Source: an uncultured Clostridia bacterium (lineage in GTDB: Bacteria; Bacillota; Clostridia; UBA1381). Taken from it: a stretch of 26,248 bases of DNA. A model generated the notes under the pieces. That model saw nothing but the letters and a program-made list of their open reading frames with translations. It was not told the DNA's origin and did not search any database. Location of the stretch: NCBI GenBank assembly GCA_934489015.1, contig CAKSSN010000031.1, positions 1 through 26,248 on the forward strand, in the 5' to 3' direction. The translations under genes and the position numbers were made by a program. The number at the start of each line of letters is the position of its first letter. Position 1 is the stretch's first letter. Below are positions 6,889-16,178 of this stretch, piece by piece.

Positions 6889-9015
6889 TTATCTGTTTAT
6901 AATCCTTTTAAGCTTTGCATAAACCGGCAAGCCCTGAAGCTGATGCCTGTTCGCCTCAAAAACTCTCTCATAGTTTATTCTTATAACCTCATCCAAAATG
7001 CTTCTTTTAAACCCGATTAAGAACCAGTTCCAAAAATCCGGCTCCATTGTATCGGCATTTATCATAATTTCGTGACCCATTCCGCTGCTGTCCAAAATCT
7101 CAAGCGCAAGCTTCGGGAAAACATATCTGTAAACGGACGCTTCCGTTTCCTTAAGCTCCATAATCAGCTCATATACGTCCTCTGCCGCCTTTTCGGCTTC
7201 CTTTGCGCGATCAGCCGCGCCCTGCCACGTGAACACCGCATAAAGAAGTCTTACCAGAAGCAGTGGATTTTCGTCCTCAGCCATGTCGTTTAAAACCTCG
7301 AATTTAAGCTCCTTATACGTCGCTCTTTGATACGGCGCATAGCCTACAACCGACAGCATTTTGCGTATTTTCTGCAAATCATACTGCGCGTCCTCTTTTG
7401 ATTTTCTCTTTTTGCTCAGCCTTATGCCGTATTTCTGCCAGGCTTCGTTTTTGTGGTCGAGAACATATTTAAAGCAAGCCTTATGAATTTGCGCATCGTC
7501 CGTTGAGGCGTCGATAAATGCAACCGCCTCCGCCGTTTCGCTTTCCGACCACGATGCCGGGGCTGTAAACGCAACAGGCATTGCGTCGCTTATCATAACC
7601 TTTGCCGCAAGGCTCGTAAAGCAAACAAGATATTCCTGCTTTTCTTTGAAAAATTCTTTCCAAGTGTCAAGCTTTGCGCCGCGCCTTATGAGTGAGAAAA
7701 TTCTAAGCAGCAGCGTTGCGCTCTTTTCATCGGGCTCGCCCTGCAAAATGCTCTTCATTATATCGTCAATGCAGCTGTACATTTTGCTCTGCTTGTCCTC
7801 CGGCAGCTCCTTTAATATGTTTTCCATATTTTTAGGCTCGCCGCTGCAAATTCTGCTTACTCCCTCGACTATAACGGATTTTATAATATCGTCCTCAAGC
7901 GTCGGGAAAAGTTCTATATGCGATGCCATAGCTTCTAAAATTTCATACTTAACCTGCTTCATTTCAGAGCGCGAAAGCATTGAGTAAAGGCTCTCCGCGC
8001 GCTTTACGAAAAGCTTTTCACCTACAGCGTCATAGAGGTTTCCGAGCCGCTCTCCCACTCCCTGCTCGTTTAGCCGCTCATATGAATTGAGCCAAAGCAT
8101 AAGCTGCTTTCCGTTTTTAATCGAAAACTCGTCATAGCTTTTATAAAGCTCATCAATTGACATTTCAAAAAGCTTCATCGGCTTAACGCCATCGGTTTCA
8201 ATGCGCTGAACGTCAATGAAAACGCAACCCGGACGGTTTTCTATATCCTCATCTGTTATATTGTTTTTCCCTGTTACCGTGCCGTTTATTATAATTTTAT
8301 TCTGACTCGGTGACGGAAGAAAAACGTTATTTGTTGAAATTCCGCAGCCGTCTGCAATCGTATGCGGAAGTATTCTCTTAAGGCCGAGAACATACATAGC
8401 GCTCTCCTCGGGAGTTTTTGCGCTGATGCATATATGCGTCTTGTCGCCGCCCGTGAACACCGGAATAGCCTGCTCCAAAATTGCCGACATCTGTATGCGA
8501 TGATTTTGAACAAAGCTGTCAACACGCTCCGAAAGTCCCTCATCCGCACCGGCATCGTCAAGCGCCGGCAGATAACGAACAAGCGGATTTTCTATCTCTT
8601 CGGCGGTAAGGCAGCTTCGAAACGCCTTTGCGCCGTAAAGGCTCTCCGGCAAAAAGCCGTCCTCCGCCCCGTCGGCAATAAGCGCATGGGCAAAAAAGTT
8701 ACCCTCCTCGCCGTCAAAGTCGCACCCCGAATAGCACACTCTGATTGCGGCATATTTACCGCTTTCGGTTTTAAGCGTCCTGAACATTTTCGGATAAAGG
8801 TTTGGAACAGACGGGTCGCACGGAGTTTTTGAATGATTAAGCTCCGTATTTTTCGGCAGTCTGTAGCCGCAAAAGCGCATTATCTCGTTTATATCCTCTT
8901 TTGTCAATTCCTGGCTGCATGAATATACCCTATACCCCGACTCGTTTAAAAGTCCGAGAGCCTCATCTGTAAGGCTGTGCTTTACAGATGTGTATATCAA
9001 TTGGTAAAGCTTCAT
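6889..9015 (-). CDS. GAP1-N2-like (GTPase-associated protein 1) large cytosolic protein
   Basis: A 708-residue protein with no signal peptide or membrane segment. The N-terminal part resembles the GAP1-N2 domain described by the Aravind group in NTP-dependent conflict systems. It has the opening QLIYTS (5-10), CYSGCDFDGEEGNFFAH (94-110, compare the family pattern SR-ADY-GR-FFAH) and a later LKRILPHTIADGCGISTNN region. The rest is largely helical, Glu/Lys-rich and unassigned, comparable to GAP1-M/C regions. In known clusters GAP1 proteins sit beside GTPases, but none is visible here. The start follows GGAGGG, 11 bases after the stop of the second ABC gene, so it belongs to that operon. The family call is from remembered patterns, hence moderate confidence; the existence of the gene is very secure. 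Confidence 0.6.
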   Translation of the reverse strand: MKLYQLIYTSVKHSLTDEALGLLNESGYRVYSCSQELTKEDINEIMRFCGYRLPKNTELNHSKTPCDPSVPNLYPKMFRTLKTESGKYAAIRVCYSGCDFDGEEGNFFAHALIADGAEDGFLPESLYGAKAFRSCLTAEEIENPLVRYLPALDDAGADEGLSERVDSFVQNHRIQMSAILEQAIPVFTGGDKTHICISAKTPEESAMYVLGLKRILPHTIADGCGISTNNVFLPSPSQNKIIINGTVTGKNNITDEDIENRPGCVFIDVQRIETDGVKPMKLFEMSIDELYKSYDEFSIKNGKQLMLWLNSYERLNEQGVGERLGNLYDAVGEKLFVKRAESLYSMLSRSEMKQVKYEILEAMASHIELFPTLEDDIIKSVIVEGVSRICSGEPKNMENILKELPEDKQSKMYSCIDDIMKSILQGEPDEKSATLLLRIFSLIRRGAKLDTWKEFFKEKQEYLVCFTSLAAKVMISDAMPVAFTAPASWSESETAEAVAFIDASTDDAQIHKACFKYVLDHKNEAWQKYGIRLSKKRKSKEDAQYDLQKIRKMLSVVGYAPYQRATYKELKFEVLNDMAEDENPLLLVRLLYAVFTWQGAADRAKEAEKAAEDVYELIMELKETEASVYRYVFPKLALEILDSSGMGHEIMINADTMEPDFWNWFLIGFKRSILDEVIRINYERVFEANRHQLQGLPVYAKLKRIINR

Positions 9016-9026
9016 ATTACCCTCCG

Positions 9027-10820
9027 CTAATCCAGCTCCTTAAGACCGGTATAAAGCTCAAAATATCTGCCCTTCATACCAAGAAGCTCGTCGTGTTTTC
9101 CTCTTTCAATGATTTTGCCGCCCTCAAGCACCATAATCATATCTGAGTTTTTTATGGTAGAAAGTCTGTGAGCGATTACAAAAGTTGTTCTCTCCTCCAT
9201 CAGATTTTCAAGACCGCGATTTATAGCCTGCTCTGTTCTCGTGTCAACGCTGCTCGTTGCCTCGTCAAGAATTAAGACAGGCGCTTTTGAAAGCGCCGCA
9301 CGCGCGATATTTAAAAGCTGGCGCTGACCCTGCGAAAGATTTGAGCCGTCGCCCGAAAGCATTGTGTTATAGCCGTCCGGGAGATGCTTTATAAATCTGT
9401 GCGCGTCAGCCGTTTTTGCAGCCTCAATAACCTCCTCATCGCTCGCGTCGAGCCTTCCGTAACGGATATTTTCCATAACGGTGCCGCCGAACAGATGAGT
9501 ATCCTGAAGCACCATTGCTATGCTGCTTCTGAGCGCTTCCTTTTTGTAATCGTTTATATTAACACCGTCAAAAAGAATTTCGCCGCTGTCAACATCGTAA
9601 AATCTTGTAAGAAGGTTTATTATCGTTGTTTTTCCCGCGCCGGTAGAGCCGACAAACGCTATCTTATCGCCCTTTTTGGCTTTAAGCGATATATCATGAA
9701 GAATAACCTTATCGGGCGTGTATGAAAAGGTAACGTTTTTAAGCTCAACGCTCTTTTTAACCTCGGGCGCAGCTTCAATTGTGCCGTCGTTTACCTCAGG
9801 CTTCTCGTCCATCAGCGCAAAAACTCTCTCCGCACCGGCAAGCGCCGACATAAGCGTTGTAACCTGCATGGAAAGCTCGTTTATCGGGCGCGAAAACTGT
9901 CTTGAATAGTTTACGAATATTGTAAGTCCGCCTATATCGAATTTCTTCGCTATACAAAGCACCGCTCCGACCGCCGCCGTAAGCGAATAGTTAATCTGGC
10001 TGAGGTTACCCATAACAGGACCCATTATTCCGCCCAAAAACTGCGCTTTAAGCTGATTTGCGCGGAGCGCGTCGTTATATTTTTCAAACTCCTCAACCGA
10101 TTTTCCCTCGCGGCAGAACACCTTAACGACTTTCTGACCCGTAACCGTTTCCTCAACAAAGCCGTTAAGCTCACCGAGCGCTGCCTGCTGCTTTCTGAAA
10201 TAGCCGCTCGACTTTTCGGCAATTTTCCCGGCAACCTTTATAAATAGCGGTATCATGAAAACAGTTATAAGAGTAAGCCATATATTAGTATAAATCATAA
10301 CTCCGAGCGTTCCGACAATCGTTACAACTCCGGAGATAAGCTGAATTACCGTGTTATTTAAAAGCTCGCCGACCGTGTCGACATCATTTGTATAGCGGCT
10401 CATAAGCTCGCCGCGCGTATGCCTGTCAAAGAACGATATAGGAAGGCTCTGCATTTTTTTGAAAAGCTCGCTGCGGATTTTGTATATTGCCCTCTGCGAA
10501 ACGCTTATCATTATTTTGCTCTGGAAATACATTGCAGCTATGCCGACGGCATAAACAGCGCCGATTTTGCAAATTCCCTTAAACAGCTCGCTCATGCTGC
10601 TGCCTGTTGATATATTGTTAATTATCGGGCGCAAAAGGTACGATCCGCCAATGCTCGACAGCGAGCTTAAAACAACGCACACAAGCGCCGCGACAATAAG
10701 CCATATATCTGATTTTATATAGGAAAACAGCCTTACAATAACGCCCATCGCGTTTTTTGGCTTTCCCTTTTCTCCGTGCGCGCCTCTGCGGCCGCCCGGT
10801 CCCATCATCGGAGGTGCCAT
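9027..10820 (-). CDS. ABC exporter half-transporter, catalytic subunit (TMD-NBD)
   Basis: A 597-residue fused permease-ATPase of the type IV exporter fold, with six helices in about residues 30-320. The nucleotide-binding domain has Walker A GSTGAGKTT, Q-loop LQDTHLF, signature LSQGQRQLL, Walker B ILDEATSSVD with catalytic Glu, and H-loop AHRLS. All catalytic residues are intact. The N terminus carries a Pro/Gly/Lys-rich extension before the first helix. The gene starts two bases after the stop of the partner gene, the usual order for heterodimeric exporters such as BmrCD or YheIH. It is likely a plasma-membrane exporter for drugs, peptides or lipids; the substrate is unknown. Confidence 0.92.
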   Translation of the reverse strand: MAPPMMGPGGRRGAHGEKGKPKNAMGVIVRLFSYIKSDIWLIVAALVCVVLSSLSSIGGSYLLRPIINNISTGSSMSELFKGICKIGAVYAVGIAAMYFQSKIMISVSQRAIYKIRSELFKKMQSLPISFFDRHTRGELMSRYTNDVDTVGELLNNTVIQLISGVVTIVGTLGVMIYTNIWLTLITVFMIPLFIKVAGKIAEKSSGYFRKQQAALGELNGFVEETVTGQKVVKVFCREGKSVEEFEKYNDALRANQLKAQFLGGIMGPVMGNLSQINYSLTAAVGAVLCIAKKFDIGGLTIFVNYSRQFSRPINELSMQVTTLMSALAGAERVFALMDEKPEVNDGTIEAAPEVKKSVELKNVTFSYTPDKVILHDISLKAKKGDKIAFVGSTGAGKTTIINLLTRFYDVDSGEILFDGVNINDYKKEALRSSIAMVLQDTHLFGGTVMENIRYGRLDASDEEVIEAAKTADAHRFIKHLPDGYNTMLSGDGSNLSQGQRQLLNIARAALSKAPVLILDEATSSVDTRTEQAINRGLENLMEERTTFVIAHRLSTIKNSDMIMVLEGGKIIERGKHDELLGMKGRYFELYTGLKELD

Positions 10821-10822
10821 AA

Positions 10823-12550
10823 TTAATCATCCTCCTTATCCATCTGAGAATAATAAATTTCTCTGTACGTTTCATTAGACTCCATAAGCTCGCCGTGAGT
10901 TCCCTCGCCGACAATTTTACCGTCCGACAAAACAACTATCTTATCCGCGTCTATTACGGACTGTATTCTCTGAGCTATTATTATTTTGGTCGAGTCCTTT
11001 AAAAATGTTTTGAAGCTTTCTCTTATTTTTGCTTCTGTTGCGCTGTCAACCGCGCTTGTGGAGTCATCGAGAATTAAAATTTTCGGCCGCTTTATAAGAG
11101 CGCGCGCAATACAGACTCTCTGCTTCTGACCACCCGAAAGATTTGAGCCGCCCTGCTCAAGATACGTGTCATATCCGTCGGGGAAGCCGCTTACAAAGGT
11201 TGAAACCTGCGCCGCCTCGCTTACGGCAAGAACCTCTTCATTGCTCGCGTCTTCCTTGCCCCAGCATATGTTTTCCCTCAGCGTTCCGCTGAAGAGAACA
11301 TTGTTCTGAAGCACCATTGCAACGCCGTCACGCAAATTTTTAATGCTGTAGCTGCGAACGTCCGCGCCGTCAACCGTAACGCTTCCCTTTGTAACATCAT
11401 AAAGGCGCGGAATAAGCTGAACAAGCGATGTTTTTCCGCAGCCCGTCATACCGATTATTCCGACAATGCTTCCCGGCGCAATCGAAAGGTTAATGTCCGA
11501 TAAAACGTCCTCTCCGCCACCGGAATACTTAAACGAAACGTTTTTAAATTCAATGCTTCCGGAGGTAACCTTCTTTTCCGGGTTTTCTACATTATCGTCC
11601 GAAAGGTCAATTTTCTCGTCCGTAATTTCGTTAATTCTTCTGAGCGACGCCGCCGCCCTTGATGCCTGCAAAAATATCATCGAAAGCATCATAAGAGATG
11701 ACAAAATCTGAACAATATACGACGTAAACGCCGTCAGGTCGCCGACCTCCATGTTGCCCGCAATAATGAAATTGCCGCCGAACCATACAACCGCAAGCGT
11801 TGTAAAATTCATCGCAAGCGTTGCTATAGGCATAATCATTATAACAATTTTCATTGCAGAAAGCGTTGAATCGCGCAAATCGGTGTTTGACGCACCGAAG
11901 CGCTTTATTTCAAAATCGCGTCTTATAAATGATTTTATAACGCGCATATTTGTTATGTTTTCCTGAATTGTCGAGTTTACCTTATCAAGCTTTTTCTGCA
12001 TATTTTCAAAGCGCGGAAAGGCTGTTTTTAAAATAAAGTAAATCGCAATCACGAGCGCTGGAATTACCGCCGCAATCACAAGTGCAAGCTTATAGTTTAT
12101 CGTACACGCCATAATCAACGCGCCGATAAACATACCCGGCGAACGCAGAAGCATTATAAGACCCATTCTGATAATGTTCTGCACCTGCGTTATATCGTTT
12201 GTAAGACGGGTAACGAGAGAACCGGTGCTGTATTTATCAATATTTTTAAACGAAAACTCCTGAAGCCTTCCGAACACATCGCGCCTTAAATCAGCCGCAA
12301 AATTAACTGACGCATGAGTTGCGCAGTAGCCGCCGAGAACGCCTCCGGCAAGCATCATAAGAGCAAACACAACCATTTTTATACCTGTCATTATTACATA
12401 ATTTCTGTCGCCGCCTGCTATGCCGATATTTATAATATCGGAAACCATTTTCGGCAGAAATATTTCTCCGACAACCTCAGTAAGCATAAAAATAGGCGTC
12501 AGAATAAAAAATTTCAAATACGGATAAATATACTTTTTATATCTGTTCGT
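10823..12550 (-). CDS. ABC exporter half-transporter with degenerate ATP site; ACG start proposed
   Basis: A 575-residue TMD-NBD protein pairing with the next gene. The domain has Walker A GMTGCGKTS, signature LSGGQKQRV and Walker B ILDDSTSAVD. The catalytic Glu is replaced by Asp and the H-loop His by Gln (IIAQRIQSV), the classic non-canonical site of heterodimeric exporters. The first conventional start in frame (TTG 12517) leaves a truncated N terminus and has no ribosome binding site. Reading upstream in frame to the stop at 12570 gives NRYKKYIYPYLKFFILTPIF, a typical exporter N terminus. AAGGAGG ends nine bases before an ACG at 12550-12548. I therefore propose ACG, or an ATG altered by mutation or error. 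pyrG lies upstream with a short gap. Confidence 0.85.
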   Translation of the reverse strand, partial: TNRYKKYIYPYLKFFILTPIFMLTEVVGEIFLPKMVSDIINIGIAGGDRNYVIMTGIKMVVFALMMLAGGVLGGYCATHASVNFAADLRRDVFGRLQEFSFKNIDKYSTGSLVTRLTNDITQVQNIIRMGLIMLLRSPGMFIGALIMACTINYKLALVIAAVIPALVIAIYFILKTAFPRFENMQKKLDKVNSTIQENITNMRVIKSFIRRDFEIKRFGASNTDLRDSTLSAMKIVIMIMPIATLAMNFTTLAVVWFGGNFIIAGNMEVGDLTAFTSYIVQILSSLMMLSMIFLQASRAAASLRRINEITDEKIDLSDDNVENPEKKVTSGSIEFKNVSFKYSGGGEDVLSDINLSIAPGSIVGIIGMTGCGKTSLVQLIPRLYDVTKGSVTVDGADVRSYSIKNLRDGVAMVLQNNVLFSGTLRENICWGKEDASNEEVLAVSEAAQVSTFVSGFPDGYDTYLEQGGSNLSGGQKQRVCIARALIKRPKILILDDSTSAVDSATEAKIRESFKTFLKDSTKIIIAQRIQSVIDADKIVVLSDGKIVGEGTHGELMESNETYREIYYSQMDKEDD

Positions 12551-12559
12551 AGCGGTCTG

Positions 12560-12566
12560 CCTCCTT
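12560..12566 (-). promoter_or_regulatory. AAGGAGG ribosome binding site that fixes the ACG start
   Basis: A perfect Shine-Dalgarno sequence lies nine bases upstream of the in-frame ACG codon at 12550, and 42 bases from the nearest TTG. An in-frame TAA just before it (12570-12568) limits the gene to starting after this site. Confidence 0.75.
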
Positions 12567-12604
12567 TAAAAATGATTGCCGTCAGTGTGAAGCACAATCT
12601 GATT

Positions 12605-14227
12605 TTAGTTCTTTTCGTTCATTCTCTCTGCGGCTGCTCTTATAAAGTCACCGAAGAGCGGATGTACACGGTTTGGTCTTGACTTAAACTCCGGGTGGAA
12701 CTGAACGCCGATAAACCATCTGTGATTTGGATTTTCAACCATTTCAACAAGCTTGCCGTCGGGCGATTTTCCGCAGAGTACAAGACCGTTTTCGGTGATT
12801 TTCTCGCGGTATTCGTTGTTAAACTCATATCTGTGTCTGTGGCGCTCGTGGATAAGCGGGCTTCCGTAGATTTTTGATGCAAGAGTGCCGGGCTCAATAG
12901 CGCACGGATAAGCGCCAAGACGCATTGTGCCGCCGAGATTTTCTATATTAACCTGATCGAGCATAAGGTCGATAACAGGGCTTTTTGTATGCGGATTAAG
13001 CTCCGTGCTGTTCGCGTCCTCAAGGCCGAGAACGTGGCGCGAAAATTCTATAACCGCGATTTGCATACCAAGGCAAATTCCGAAATACGGGATGTTATTT
13101 TCTCTTGCATAGCCTGCTGCCAAAATCATGCCCTCAATTCCGCGCTCGCCGAAGCCGCCCGGAACGAGTATTCCGTCCATACCCGAAAGATAACTGTCAA
13201 CGTTTTCCTCCGTCAGAAGCTCCGAGTCAATCCAGTTTATATCAACGTTTACATTGTTATGAATACCGCCGTGCTTTAGCGACTCAACAACGCTTATATA
13301 AGCGTCGTGAAGCCCTACATATTTTCCGACAAGTGCAATTTTAACCTGCGGTCTGTCGTCAACCATCAGAGCTTTTACGGTATCAACCATTTCAGACCAC
13401 GATTTTAAATCGGGAGCCTTATCCTTAAGACCGAGTCTGCGGCATACGATTTTTGCAAAGCCCTCCTTTTCAAGCTCCAGAGGAACCTCATAGAGCGTGT
13501 CAAGGTCAAGATTTTGAATAACGCAGTCGCTCGGAATATTGCAGAAAAGTCCGATTTTTTCGGCAATTCCGTCCTCAAGCGGCTTTTCCGTTCTGCAAAC
13601 GATTATATCCGGCTGAATACCGAGCTGCAAAAGCTCCTTTACGGAGTGCTGCGTCGGCTTTGTTTTCTGCTCGCCCGACGTTGAAATATAAGGCACAAGC
13701 GTAAGGTGGATATACATACAGTTTTCCTTGCCCACCTCGTTTGAAACCTGTCTTATAGCCTCAAGAAACGGCGTGCTTTCAATATCTCCGACAGTTCCGC
13801 CGATTTCGGTTATAACAATATCCGCCTTATCCGCGCCGACCGAATAAACCTTGCTTTTAATTTCGTTCGTTATGTGCGGAATTACCTGAACTGTTCTGCC
13901 ACCGTAATCGCCGCGGCGCTCCTTTGAAATAACCGACCAGTAAATTTTTCCCGTTGTAACATTCGAGTTTACGCTCAGATTTTCGTCGATAAATCTCTCA
14001 TAGTGACCTAAGTCAAGGTCTGTTTCCGCTCCGTCCTCCGTTACAAAAACCTCGCCGTGCTGATACGGACTCATTGTTCCCGGATCCATATTGATATACG
14101 GATCGAACTTCTGCATTGTTACGCGGTAGCCTCTCGCCTTTAAAAGACGCCCCAGTGACGCTGCTGTTATGCCCTTACCCAAACCGGATACAACCCCTCC
14201 GGTTACAAAAATGTACTTTACAGCCAT
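12605..14227 (-). CDS. pyrG: CTP synthase
   Basis: A 540-residue glutamine-hydrolysing CTP synthase converting UTP to CTP, the last step of pyrimidine nucleotide synthesis. The N-terminal synthase domain begins VTGGVVSGLGKGITAASLG, with the P-loop and the conserved KFDPYIN-DPGTMSP-QHGEVFVT segment. The C-terminal class I amidotransferase domain has the oxyanion region PGGFGERG, nucleophile Cys in YFGICLGMQ (about residue 380) and closing HPEFKSRP. The length equals the usual 535-545. It lies between the aminotransferase and the ABC pair on the same strand. The upstream leader contains a hairpin but no T-run, so I see no clear attenuator. Confidence 0.98.
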   Translation of the reverse strand: MAVKYIFVTGGVVSGLGKGITAASLGRLLKARGYRVTMQKFDPYINMDPGTMSPYQHGEVFVTEDGAETDLDLGHYERFIDENLSVNSNVTTGKIYWSVISKERRGDYGGRTVQVIPHITNEIKSKVYSVGADKADIVITEIGGTVGDIESTPFLEAIRQVSNEVGKENCMYIHLTLVPYISTSGEQKTKPTQHSVKELLQLGIQPDIIVCRTEKPLEDGIAEKIGLFCNIPSDCVIQNLDLDTLYEVPLELEKEGFAKIVCRRLGLKDKAPDLKSWSEMVDTVKALMVDDRPQVKIALVGKYVGLHDAYISVVESLKHGGIHNNVNVDINWIDSELLTEENVDSYLSGMDGILVPGGFGERGIEGMILAAGYARENNIPYFGICLGMQIAVIEFSRHVLGLEDANSTELNPHTKSPVIDLMLDQVNIENLGGTMRLGAYPCAIEPGTLASKIYGSPLIHERHRHRYEFNNEYREKITENGLVLCGKSPDGKLVEMVENPNHRWFIGVQFHPEFKSRPNRVHPLFGDFIRAAAERMNEKN

Positions 14228-14267
14228 ATTAAACCATGCCTTTCTGCCTGCTCTTGTGTGTATTGCT

Positions 14268-14285
14268 CCGAAAGCTCTCTTTCGG
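14268..14285 (-). promoter_or_regulatory. Hairpin in the pyrG leader
   Basis: CCGAAAG and CTTTCGG form a 7-bp stem with a 4-base loop, just downstream (on the minus strand) of a GGGGGC tract. Firmicute pyrG genes are often controlled by reiterative transcription at a G-run plus an attenuator. Here no -10 box sits correctly before the G-run and no T-run follows, so regulation of that type is not demonstrated. Confidence 0.3.
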
Positions 14286-14326
14286 TCTGCCCCCTACCTG
14301 CAAGGCTTGATAAGAGTTTTTATATA

Positions 14327-15502
14327 TCACGCCTTATGCTTTTTCACAAAGCGCTCTATTCGTTTTAATGCCTCGTCAATTTCCTCAACGGAGTAAGCAT
14401 ATGAGCATCTTACAAAGCCCTCGCCGCTCTTTCCGAACGCATTGCCCGGAACAACGGCAACGTGCTCCTCTTCAAGAAGCCTGTTACAAAACTCATCGCT
14501 TGACATTCCCAGACTTTTTATGCACGGGAATACGTAAAAAGCGCCGTACGGCTCAAAGCATTCAAGCCCCATTTTTCTGAAGCCGTCCGTTATAAATCTG
14601 CGTCTGTAATTATATTCGCATTTCATTTCCTCAACGTCGCGGTCGCAGCCTCTGAGAGCCTCTATAGCCGCATACTGACTCGTTGTCGGCGCGCTCATAA
14701 TGCCGAACTGATGCACCTTTGTCATCATTTTTATAACCGGTGCCGGGCCGAGTGCATATCCCAAGCGCCAGCCCGTCATCGCAAAGGTTTTTGAAAAACC
14801 GTTTATCAAAACCGTGCGCTCGCGCATACCCTTTATCGCCGAAAACGGAGTATGTACCTCGCCGGAGTAGTTAAGCTCTCCGTAAATTTCGTCGGATAAA
14901 ACCATTATATCCGTACCTCTGAGAACGTCCGCAATTGCTTCAAGGTCCTTTCTCGACATAACCGCACCCGTCGGATTATTCGGATAAGGAAGAACGAGAA
15001 CCTTTGTTTTGTCAGTAATTTTAGCCTTAAGCTCTTCGGGAAGAAGTCTGAAATCGTTCTTTTCCTTCGTTTCTATAACAACCGGAACGCCGCCCGACAA
15101 AAGCGTACAGGGCTTGTAACAAACAAAGCTCGGTTCGGGAATAAGCACCTCGTCGCCGGGCTCTATAAACGTTCTTAGCATAAGGTCAATAGCCTCGCTG
15201 CCGCCGACCGTTATTATAATCTCAGATTTCGGATCGTATTTAACGCCGTATTTTCTGTCCATGTATTTTGAGCATTCATCTCTAAGCTCCAAAAGACCCG
15301 AATTTGCGGTATAATGCGTTCTGCCGCGCTCAAGCGAATAAATGCCTGCCTCGCGCACTGTCCACGGCGTTACAAAATCAGGCTCGCCAACGCCGAGCGA
15401 AATAACATCGTCCATCTGTGCCGCAAGGTCAAAAAACTTTCTTATCCCCGACGGCGTAATGTTTTGGACGGTTTTATTCATAAGCTTTTCATAATCTATC
15501 AT
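14327..15502 (-). CDS. PLP-dependent class I aminotransferase
   Basis: A 391-residue fold-type I aminotransferase of the AspC/PatA-like group. Visible landmarks are the substrate loop GVGEPDF (37-43), YPNNPTG (173-179), SDEIYGEL (203-210) and the PLP-binding lysine K238 in GFSKTFAMTGWRLGYA. A C-terminal Arg for the substrate carboxylate is likely in FVRCSYAYS. Length and motifs suit an aspartate, aromatic or N-acetyl-diaminopimelate type enzyme, but specificity cannot be decided. The start ATG overlaps the Lrp gene stop by four bases and is preceded by AAGGCAGG. This arrangement suggests that the Lrp protein senses an amino acid handled by this enzyme. Confidence 0.93.
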   Translation of the reverse strand: MIDYEKLMNKTVQNITPSGIRKFFDLAAQMDDVISLGVGEPDFVTPWTVREAGIYSLERGRTHYTANSGLLELRDECSKYMDRKYGVKYDPKSEIIITVGGSEAIDLMLRTFIEPGDEVLIPEPSFVCYKPCTLLSGGVPVVIETKEKNDFRLLPEELKAKITDKTKVLVLPYPNNPTGAVMSRKDLEAIADVLRGTDIMVLSDEIYGELNYSGEVHTPFSAIKGMRERTVLINGFSKTFAMTGWRLGYALGPAPVIKMMTKVHQFGIMSAPTTSQYAAIEALRGCDRDVEEMKCEYNYRRRFITDGFRKMGLECFEPYGAFYVFPCIKSLGMSSDEFCNRLLEEEHVAVVPGNAFGKSGEGFVRCSYAYSVEEIDEALKRIERFVKKHKA

Positions 15503-15984
15503 AACGTAATAACCTGCCTTATATCTTTTTCATCATCCTCGTAAACAACGCCCTCCTGCTTATATTTCTTAAGCACAAACGACGTTGAAGTGCTGACAAC
15601 CGACTCCATCGGCGCAAGCTTTTCCGCCACGAACATCGCGACCTCTTTCATGCTCTTTCCCTCGATTATAACGGCAATGTCATGCGTTCCGCTCATAAGA
15701 TAAACAGTTTTCACCTGCGGATATTTGTAAATTCTTTTGGCAACCTTGTCAAAGCCCTCACCGCGCTGCGGCGTAACCTTAAGCTCGATAAAGGCGTCAA
15801 CAACCTCACGGTCCGTTTTATCCCAGTTTATAAGCGTTTTATATCCGACAATTATATTCTTCTCTTCAAGCTCTGCTATACGTGACGCGGCTTCTTCTTC
15901 GGTTATGCCAAGCATTCTCGCAATATTTTCATTGCTTCTTGTCGTATCCTTTTCAAGTATTCTGAGTATTTCCTCCATGCACAA
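15499..15984 (-). CDS. Lrp/AsnC-family transcriptional regulator
   Basis: A 161-residue regulator with the standard two-domain layout. An N-terminal helix-turn-helix occupies residues about 3-60 (ILRILEKDTTRSNENIARMLGITEEEAASRIAELEEKNIIVGYKT). A C-terminal RAM/AsnC effector domain includes TVYLMSGTHDIAVIIEG, the usual GxxD ligand region. It is likely an amino-acid-responsive DNA-binding oligomer. The start is a TTG at 15984 spaced 6 bases from AAAGGA, or the ATG at 15978 spaced 12; the TTG fits the spacing better. It is translationally coupled to the aminotransferase. Confidence 0.92.
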   Translation of the reverse strand: MCMEEILRILEKDTTRSNENIARMLGITEEEAASRIAELEEKNIIVGYKTLINWDKTDREVVDAFIELKVTPQRGEGFDKVAKRIYKYPQVKTVYLMSGTHDIAVIIEGKSMKEVAMFVAEKLAPMESVVSTSTSFVLKKYKQEGVVYEDDEKDIRQVITL

Positions 15985-16055
15985 TCACAATCCTTTCAAG
16001 CTGTCCGTCCGTATACGGCAGCTGCAAATTAAAAATAAATAACCCATTATATTTT

Positions 16056-16084
16056 ATTATACAACAACCGTCGTAAAATTTCCA
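16056..16084 (-). promoter_or_regulatory. Candidate promoter of the lrp-aminotransferase operon
   Basis: On the minus strand TGGAAA (16084-16079) is spaced 17 bases from TATAAT (16061-16056). A second TATAAT lies ten bases downstream. The leader from there to the start is about 70 bases. Confidence 0.5.
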
Positions 16085-16156
16085 TAGCTTTTTTTAATTT
16101 TTTAAACTTTTTTCAAAATTAACGCTTATTACAGCCGTTTTTAAAGCAATATAAAC

Positions 16157-16175
16157 AAGAGGGCATTGCCCTCTT
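16157..16175 (-). terminator. Terminator downstream of the LOG-family gene
   Basis: A near-perfect palindrome pairs AAGAGGGC with GCCCTCTT around a 3-base loop immediately after the stop at 16179. On the minus strand it is followed by a T-rich but interrupted tract. Confidence 0.6.
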
Positions 16176-16178
16176 ATC

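Noticed and set aside
14228..14326. pyrG attenuation by reiterative transcription
   Set aside because: There is a G-run and hairpin but no -10 at the right place and no T-run after the hairpin.
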